From Vibrio sp. 10N (GTDB lineage Bacteria; Pseudomonadota; Gammaproteobacteria; Enterobacterales; Vibrionaceae), in NCBI RefSeq assembly GCF_036245475.1, contig NZ_BTPM01000002.1, forward strand, positions 1,240,001 to 1,304,000: DNA of 64,000 nt, written 5' to 3'. A program made the translations under genes and the position numbers. Numbering within the stretch: position 1 is the first letter of the stretch; each line of letters starts with the position of its first letter. A model generated the notes under the pieces. That model saw nothing but the letters and a program-made list of their open reading frames with translations, did no database searches and had not been told where the DNA came from. Below, piece after piece: positions 62,301 through 64,000 of this stretch.

Positions 62301-64000
62301 ATTTCAGCTCTTCTCGATGAGAGCCCCCAGCCGTATCGGTCACGGTAACCATGGTGGTCACAACTTGGGTATCCCCTTTTGCCAAATGCTGATAGGACGA
62401 ATGGCTTGGGTCGAACGTGTAACTGCCATCTGGGTTGAATGTTAGGCCATCAATTGGATTGGAAGTGGTGTAAGTGAGCAAATCGTGTTCTACATCGGTT
62501 GCCACCATTTGGCCTTGGAAAACCGCACCATCTTCTTTTACTGATTGCGATTGACCAGCCATCATTGGCAAGTCGTTGGTGCCTGTGATGGTGAACTCAA
62601 GCTGTTCGCGATGCGTGCCGCCTGCGGTATCCGTCACTGTAACCATAGTGGTAACGACTTGGGTATCACCTTTTGCCAAATGCTGATACGACGAATGACT
62701 TGGATCGAACGTGTAGCTGCCATCCGGATTGAACGTCAGGCCATCAATTGGATTTGACGTAGTGTAAGTGAGCAGGTCTTGGTCAATATCGGTTGCTACC
62801 ATTTGACCGTGGAAGACTGCACCGTCCTCTTTCACTGATTGTGATTGACCAGCCATCACAGGCAAGTCGTTGGTGCCTGTGATGGTGAACTTAAGCTCTT
62901 CTCGATGCGTGCCGCCTGCGGTATCCGTCACTGTAACCATGGTGGTGAGAACTTGGGTGTCCCCTTTTGCCAAGTGCTGATACGACGAATGACTTGGATC
63001 GAACGTGTAGCTGCCATCTGGATTGAATGTCAGGCCATCAATTGGATTGGAAGTGGTGTAAGTGAGCAAATCATGGTCAATATCGGTTGCTACCATTTGA
63101 CCTTGAAAGACTGCGCCATCTTCTTTCACTGACTGTGATTGGCCAACCATCACGGGCAAGTCGTTGGTGCCTGTGATGGTGAACTTAAGCTGTTCTCGAT
63201 GCGTGCCGCCTGCGGTATCCGTCACTGAAACCATAGTGGTAACGACTTGGGTGTCACCTTTTGCTAGATGCTGATAGGAGGAATGACTTGGATCGAACGT
63301 GTAGCTGCCGTCTGGGTTGAATGTCAGGCCATCAATTGGATTTGACGTAGTGTAAGTGAGCAGGTCTTGGTCAATATCGGTTGCTACCATTTGACCGTGG
63401 AAGACTGCGCCATCTTCTTTTACTGATTGTGATTGACCAGCCATCACAGGCAAGTCGTTGGTGCCTGTGATGGTGAACTTAAGCTGTTCTCGATGCGCGC
63501 CGCCTGCGGTATCCGTCACGATGACCATAGTGGTAACGACTTGGGTGTCCCCTTTTGCCAAATGCTGATACGACGAATGACTTGGATCGAACGTATAGCT
63601 GCCATCTGGATTGAATGTCAGGCCATCAATTAGATTGGAAGTGGTGTAAGTGAGCAAATCTTTATCAACATCGGTCGCCACCATTTGACCGTGAAATACC
63701 GCACCGTCCTCTTTCACTGATTGTGATTGGCCAGCCATCACTGGCAAGTCATTGGTGCCTGTGATGGTGAACTTAAGCTGTTCTCGATGCGTGCTACCAG
63801 CCGTATCGGTCACGGTGACCATAGTGGTAACGACTTGGGTGTCCCCTTTTGCCAAATGCTGAAACGACGAATGACTTGGATCGAACGTGTAGCTACCATC
63901 CGAATTGAACGTCAGGCCATCAATTGGATTTGACGTAGTGTAAGTGAGCAGGTCTTGGTCTACATCGGTTGCCACCATTTGACCTTGGAAGACTGCACCG
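50380..64000 (-). CDS. Giant repetitive type I-secreted surface protein (VCBS/cadherin-like adhesin), 5'-partial
   Basis: An open frame of more than 4,530 residues whose N-terminus lies beyond position 64000. The visible N-terminal part is about twelve 98-residue repeats (about 60514-64000). The middle is built from VCBS-type domains (GTNDAPT, GTDDKA, EDG/VTED motifs) interleaved with six cadherin-like modules carrying DLLANAxDVD-type and DYNG motifs. The C-terminal 600 residues hold Ig-like domains (IDTQAPTPSISIDSITSDNV) and end in a His/Asp/Glu-rich tail. There are no GGxGxDxUx RTX nonapeptides. It faces the ABC1-ABC2-HlyD operon and is presumed to be its substrate. A role in adhesion or biofilm is inferred from domain type. 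Many short frames on the plus strand here are shadows of the repeats. Confidence 0.93.
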   Translation of the reverse strand, partial: GAVFQGQMVATDVDQDLLTYTTSNPIDGLTFNSDGSYTFDPSHSSFQHLAKGDTQVVTTMVTVTDTAGSTHREQLKFTITGTNDLPVMAGQSQSVKEDGAVFHGQMVATDVDKDLLTYTTSNLIDGLTFNPDGSYTFDPSHSSYQHLAKGDTQVVTTMVIVTDTAGGAHREQLKFTITGTNDLPVMAGQSQSVKEDGAVFHGQMVATDIDQDLLTYTTSNPIDGLTFNPDGSYTFDPSHSSYQHLAKGDTQVVTTMVSVTDTAGGTHREQLKFTITGTNDLPVMVGQSQSVKEDGAVFQGQMVATDIDHDLLTYTTSNPIDGLTFNPDGSYTFDPSHSSYQHLAKGDTQVLTTMVTVTDTAGGTHREELKFTITGTNDLPVMAGQSQSVKEDGAVFHGQMVATDIDQDLLTYTTSNPIDGLTFNPDGSYTFDPSHSSYQHLAKGDTQVVTTMVTVTDTAGGTHREQLEFTITGTNDLPMMAGQSQSVKEDGAVFQGQMVATDVEHDLLTYTTSNPIDGLTFNPDGSYTFDPSHSSYQHLAKGDTQVVTTMVTVTDTAGGSHREELKFTITGTNDLPMMAGQSQSVKEDGAVFHGQMVATDIDQDLLTYTTSNPIDGLTFNPDGSYTFDPSHSSYQHLAKGDTQVVTTKVTVTDTAGSTHREELKFTITGTNDLPMMAGQSQSVKEDGAVFHGQMVATDIDQDLLTYTTSNPIDGLTFNPDGSYTFDPSHSSYQHLAKGDTQVVTTKVTVTDTAGSTHREELKFTITGTNDLPVMTGQSQSVKEDGAVFQGQMVATDTDNDLLTYTTSNPIDGLTFNPDGSYTFDPSHSSYQHLAKGDTQVVTTMVTVTDTAGGSHREELKFTITGTNDLPMMAGQSQSVKEDGAVFQGQMVATDVDQDLLTYTTSNPIDGLTFNPDGSYTFDPSHSSYQHLAKGDTQVVTTMVTVTDTAGSTHREQLKFTITGTNDLPVMAGQSQSLNEDGVVFHGQMVATDVDRDLLTYTTSNPIDGLTFNPDGSYTFDPSHSSYQHLAKGDTQVLTTMVTVTDTAGGSHREQLKFTVTGTNDLPVMAGQSQSVKEDGAVFHGQMVATDTDHDLLTYTTSNPIDGLTFNPDGSYTFDPSHASYQHLAVGDTQTVKTTVIVTDTAGGQAQKELSFVIEGTNDKPSVMPITAQFHEDQSQHLDINLLSHAQDIDGDALSVGSLFQVKVNGHIERLPDGFGIVNGHLQVDPSSSTFQHLAQGEVATFELSYKVTDSHGALTPQSVIVKIVGTDDKAQLVSSSINIGEAAAEHTYHGTSIKGALQLTDIDTTDNPQFVDMIYQSSSRLGALALRADGHYEYFLQGNYVGTANAQKTVAALKPGESITETFNVKTADGQTKPVTVTIHGEEDSAQIVVNYGTTDNHLHEDSMTSPAYPTELFATGIVKAIDPDHDDDQLKPQTLVSTHGGHFTVTETGMWQYHIDNSLPTIQQLGKGESFQEQFTVESKDGSAQKVITVTVHGTNDDPEVSSTVTLPPGHEDKPYIISSAALLANASDVDANDAGHLSVASLVALKADGSSAGTITDNHNGSFTFTPELNYNGPVRFSYEVHDGHGGSAVTSASASLKPVSDNAQISYASTDHHLAGVTEDRGYIDTHDKLHFEGKLDIVDPDQGEAMFDINYGPQTYTGIGYDTKLGGHILLMRDGHYTYTIRDHQPQVQSLSQGEVLTDQCVVRAKDGTTFTIEVNIHGTNDAPTLSAQTQAVKEDGNSLNGQMQGRDIDHGATLTYSIAHAIDGLTFNADGSYTFDPSHASYQQLKDGEHKIIDIPVTVTDEHGASSTQNLTINVQGTGDAAVIGGVDTGDVYENQAGQDKSPDYAQPGIGVIGQDSLTTSGQLTIVDPDSGESVFDPNGQVYSYSGQYGHLLLRPDGHWEYAVAAGTHDWHLGSTKTTVGSTIDQLGQGETLTDTVTVHSKDGTTHDIVITIHGDNDAPYVSSEVTLQSGKEDVSQTFTKADLLANAVDVDSNDAGRLTVANLLADHGSVRDNHDGTYTFTPDRDYNGQVHFAYDVKDDHGGITPTGASMQITPVADAAQITAVGDRLKEDNVLSGTTELHSTGHFHVVDPDGAQESFFETTLAGRNAFYKGSLGGDLQVNKDGGYFYNIDNSLVDSLKNGETVTDQFTIRSADGTTKQVEFTIQGTSDKPYIGSGSLHECVFEDGGLLKGSLYGVDPDHGDQKHLVYTPVGSVPGFTMLPDGHYTFDSSHPAYQHASLSKGDEHIIIPVKVTDSEGLYSVQNLRITMIPTNDAPIVTGALSLSKGTEDQSVLLHSRDLLSNATDIDDYDRLHIANVRADHGRVIDNHDGTFTFIPDANYSGRVNFSYQVTDNHGASTPATATMDLANVNDPAVFSGQDTGGITEDHHVQGDAQHTVFTTGVLNVVDPDSGEQHFHATHRAQAIHDPYGGTLTIGKAGDWAYSVPNANLQHLAQGQTEQVQYQVQSVGGDTHTITVTIHGTNDAPTLTAQTQAVTEDGQELAGKMQGNDIDQGAVLHYAIAQAVDGLRFNNDGTYRFDPGHSAYQHLSAGQTQTLTIPVTVTDEHHASVTENLIITITGTNDNPIVSPISDTVKEDSDSHHVVDLLQGATDPDGGTLAISHIQCQYHGAAGPLPDGVTFSHDGTHVIVDATAQGFQHLSEGEKEQITFHYLVTDSQGGTTSQTATITVVGSDDKANIASSSIELTEQQALKTYQDISSFMGRLSLVDPDSHDHTQFSFTLEQGSQNIGYLTVWPDGTYRYYADAARNHGSNYRIAALKTGETLTEHFQVKTSDGQTKDIAVTIHGSDNNAYLEVVDPRYLPAHQNIYEDRTSHSDPNQLYAGGIIRVRDPDHDDAFAVSHSETTPHGGHFFVNNGGSWSYTIDNHLDEVQNLAEGESFTESFTITSKDGTASKVVQVTVHGSNDRPVVTAAVTLPSGEEDKDMILTSQQLLANATDRDHGDLARLSIANLSADHGVIIDHHDGTFTFRPNADYNGDVHFSYDVVDPHGASVHTSATSTLASVNDPSTLTAGLAHGLVTEDHLSGAGSNRLWSGWTNIDIQDPDGATDAAVVAIEVNGVRHNVPADFAMTLTANHGYFSTTHSTDGHNKWSYTADNANPDIQGLKSGEQLQDSMVLITRDGTRIPVTATINGQDDHVAIDTPNALTSPIGTVIEDSKATVAGMLHAHDLDYGDTVSYELANSQPTQTGSYGTFYLDSSGAWHYDLDASKVQALGAGDGKAEGFDIVAISSDGSRATQRVEVFVQGTDDAATITGQSTGAITEDQQVHQDAAHTVCVSGVLNAQDVDAGESGFQHTLNAHAINDPFGGSLSIGKTGGWTYSAPNANLQHLGQGETQQVQYEVQTLGGDKHIITIQVLGTNDVPQVSSEVHIHSGTEDIAQIISATELLANVVDVDQNDIGHLKVVNLHADNGSIQDNHDGTYTFTPDKDYNGTVRFSYDVTDTHGTPTHTGAVLTLASVDDKTEFTGSNYGVAREDVSTSTMFHNRILDSVDWQNLLITDADNTIRQVKVEFAGHQHIWTLGQDLDVHTPYGTFQFHTILSGPHKGEYAWSYIGDNRNSVVQGLKTGESLHESIKLIAQDGTEFPIRVEVKGTEDHVVIDSHSELGRVTENLALGASVSGQLVAHDTDTHDRVHWSATPSTGVVGRYGTFHVDAAGHWHYDVDQSLATQLGAGDERWEYFDVEAVSSDGSRVTKKVAVVVQGHNDNPTVSSDVVLSSGKEDTGIQLSQADLLANASNVDINDRGWLRVSNLSADHGQITKNLDGTYTFTPESDYNGVVQFNYSVIDRHGGSTAAHASVSLQAINDAPVLHVSPTTPITGTLTETDVDVGDTHQFGVSQSSGQYGTLSVDPDTGAYQYTPNGQIVGMHYNSVSGYTGQDTFEVSVTDKAGLTSSLFITFDVTGTVAAPSGTGQRPTTSTLVATQPTISQTMPTQMTASAQAINHVTVDLTTSSDTGQSDTDNLTSAQTPEISGHTDIPFSLVKIYDGSKVIGSGYSDDHGDYQIVVGALGDGVHNISARALAPSGVLPTVSSVMPVTIDTQAPTPSISIDSITSDNVINAVESQSSITITGSSTGGTQPGDVVTIEVGGHQFTGQLDASGRYSIDVPGGELVHTAMIKASVSATDSAGNTATVSADHHFDVDTSVSRPTITFEDPGPDNAYSKAEIAQGAAGTITATVHAAADAKVGEHININGVDHVLDANGLRHGIQLEVAPSTIVRAVMTDEHGNVSSSLNMAAGAKPEPIVVTAPSGSHQISASLGVPTLMPSQVPVPSAQQGWKILVNGHYHTSYTSQWGTLTIDPKTGHLSYQEHADVHTGPHGSAQNVGVHEDHFQIALQGSHQDDVLLHVQVSILSHGPGHSGKLTLGSEVLDMTVTPVISHAPSATLHDAYDVPEPDAVSGIEHELTIMTELGIPLLDSAEEESVSKLTGGASSYLEQLGIDQSEAYADGVNSTLPDDIDIVLNDAEQSDVTYEYGEEDATHHDEHSGIEHLQETEREHHDLDDPTLPDDTNH
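60514..64000 (-). repeat. Tandem array of 98-residue (294-bp) repeats
   Basis: Twelve copies, each starting MVATDxDxDLLTYTTSNPI, repeat with an exact period of 294 bp; starts of the first and last copies at 63978 and 60744 differ by 11 x 294. The unit continues through GLTFNPDGSYTFDPSHSSYQ, GDTQVVTTMVTVTDTAG, LKFTITGTNDLP and QSQSVKEDGAVF. The twelfth copy diverges after SHASYQHLAVGDTQ. The array continues beyond the window, so the copy number is a minimum. Confidence 0.93.
61692..62301 (-). repeat. Two adjacent copies identical in DNA
   Basis: Positions 61692-62007 are identical, base for base as far as I can compare, to 61986-62301 (offset 294). The identical run is longer than one unit, which indicates a very recent unequal duplication or gene conversion. 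Neighbouring copies differ at many synonymous sites. The array is therefore prone to copy-number change. Confidence 0.8.

Noticed and set aside
61081..63933. Plus-strand open frames recurring every 294 bp inside the adhesin gene
   Set aside because: They are antisense shadows created by the repeats; each lacks a ribosome binding site and their similarity follows from the coding repeat.
60514..64000. Regularly spaced direct repeats that could suggest a CRISPR array
   Set aside because: The 294-bp unit is far longer than a CRISPR repeat, there are no unique spacers and the whole array is one protein-coding frame.

Overview
The window looks like a chromosomal segment of a marine gammaproteobacterium, most likely a Vibrio. 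This rests on moderate GC content and on the family-level look of the proteins: malate synthase G, a LysR regulator and a 532-residue isocitrate lyase side by side, a cytoplasmic-type GH20 chitobiase, type-B L31/L36 ribosomal paralogues and several small Vibrio-like orphan proteins. I could run no database search, so species is not assigned. No tRNA, rRNA, CRISPR array or intact insertion sequence was seen.

Layout. (1) 1-9565 is a polyamine catabolic cluster. puuD-puuR-puuC-puuB-aguB-aguA and the start of a further aldehyde dehydrogenase gene run leftward; puuA and a NhaC-type transporter run rightward from the shared 355-bp regulatory region. Together they would convert agmatine to N-carbamoylputrescine, putrescine, gamma-glutamyl intermediates, GABA and probably succinate. 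(2) 9566-15031 holds katG (with an OxyR-like site upstream), an MFS transporter, an endonuclease/exonuclease/phosphatase-fold protein and a GNAT acetyltransferase. (3) 15032-25993 is a run of mostly single genes: pcp, periplasmic alpha-carbonic anhydrase, an SMP-30-like lactonase, an MscS channel, a Nudix hydrolase, a YiaY-like alcohol dehydrogenase, a RarD-like transporter, a BamA/TamA-like barrel and several small conserved orphans. (4) 25994-32708 holds an EamA exporter with a possible attenuator leader, a LysR-OhrR pair divergent from ohr, nagB, and a RecQ helicase with an extra C-terminal HTH region. (5) 32709-34348 is an accessory-looking patch: a possible small RNA, a dispersed-repeat-like palindromic element and a DUF2971 protein. 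(6) 34349-40051 holds the glyoxylate shunt genes glcB, a LysR regulator and aceA, followed by a protein with an ADP-ribosyltransferase-like N-terminus. (7) 40052-44960 holds small transporters, a broken AspT/YidE-type transporter remnant, the rpmE2-rpmJ2 operon behind Fur-like and Zur-like sites, a zinc-ribbon miniprotein and a GH20 hexosaminidase.

(8) 45386-64000 is the most unusual part. Two overlapping type I secretion ABC half-transporters and a HlyD-type adaptor face a giant cadherin/VCBS-type surface protein of more than 4,530 residues whose N-terminus lies beyond the window. Both ABC proteins have lost key ATPase residues. The first has no Walker A and carries a lysine in place of the catalytic glutamate. 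The second keeps Walker A but has Asn for the catalytic Glu and Gln for the switch His. The giant protein carries about twelve tandem 98-residue repeats with an exact 294-bp period, two of which are identical in DNA, and ends without RTX nonapeptides in a His- and acid-rich tail. This secretion and adhesin locus is the best candidate for an undescribed system.

Many start codons given here were moved from the longest open frame to the position best supported by a ribosome binding site; each case is explained in its entry.
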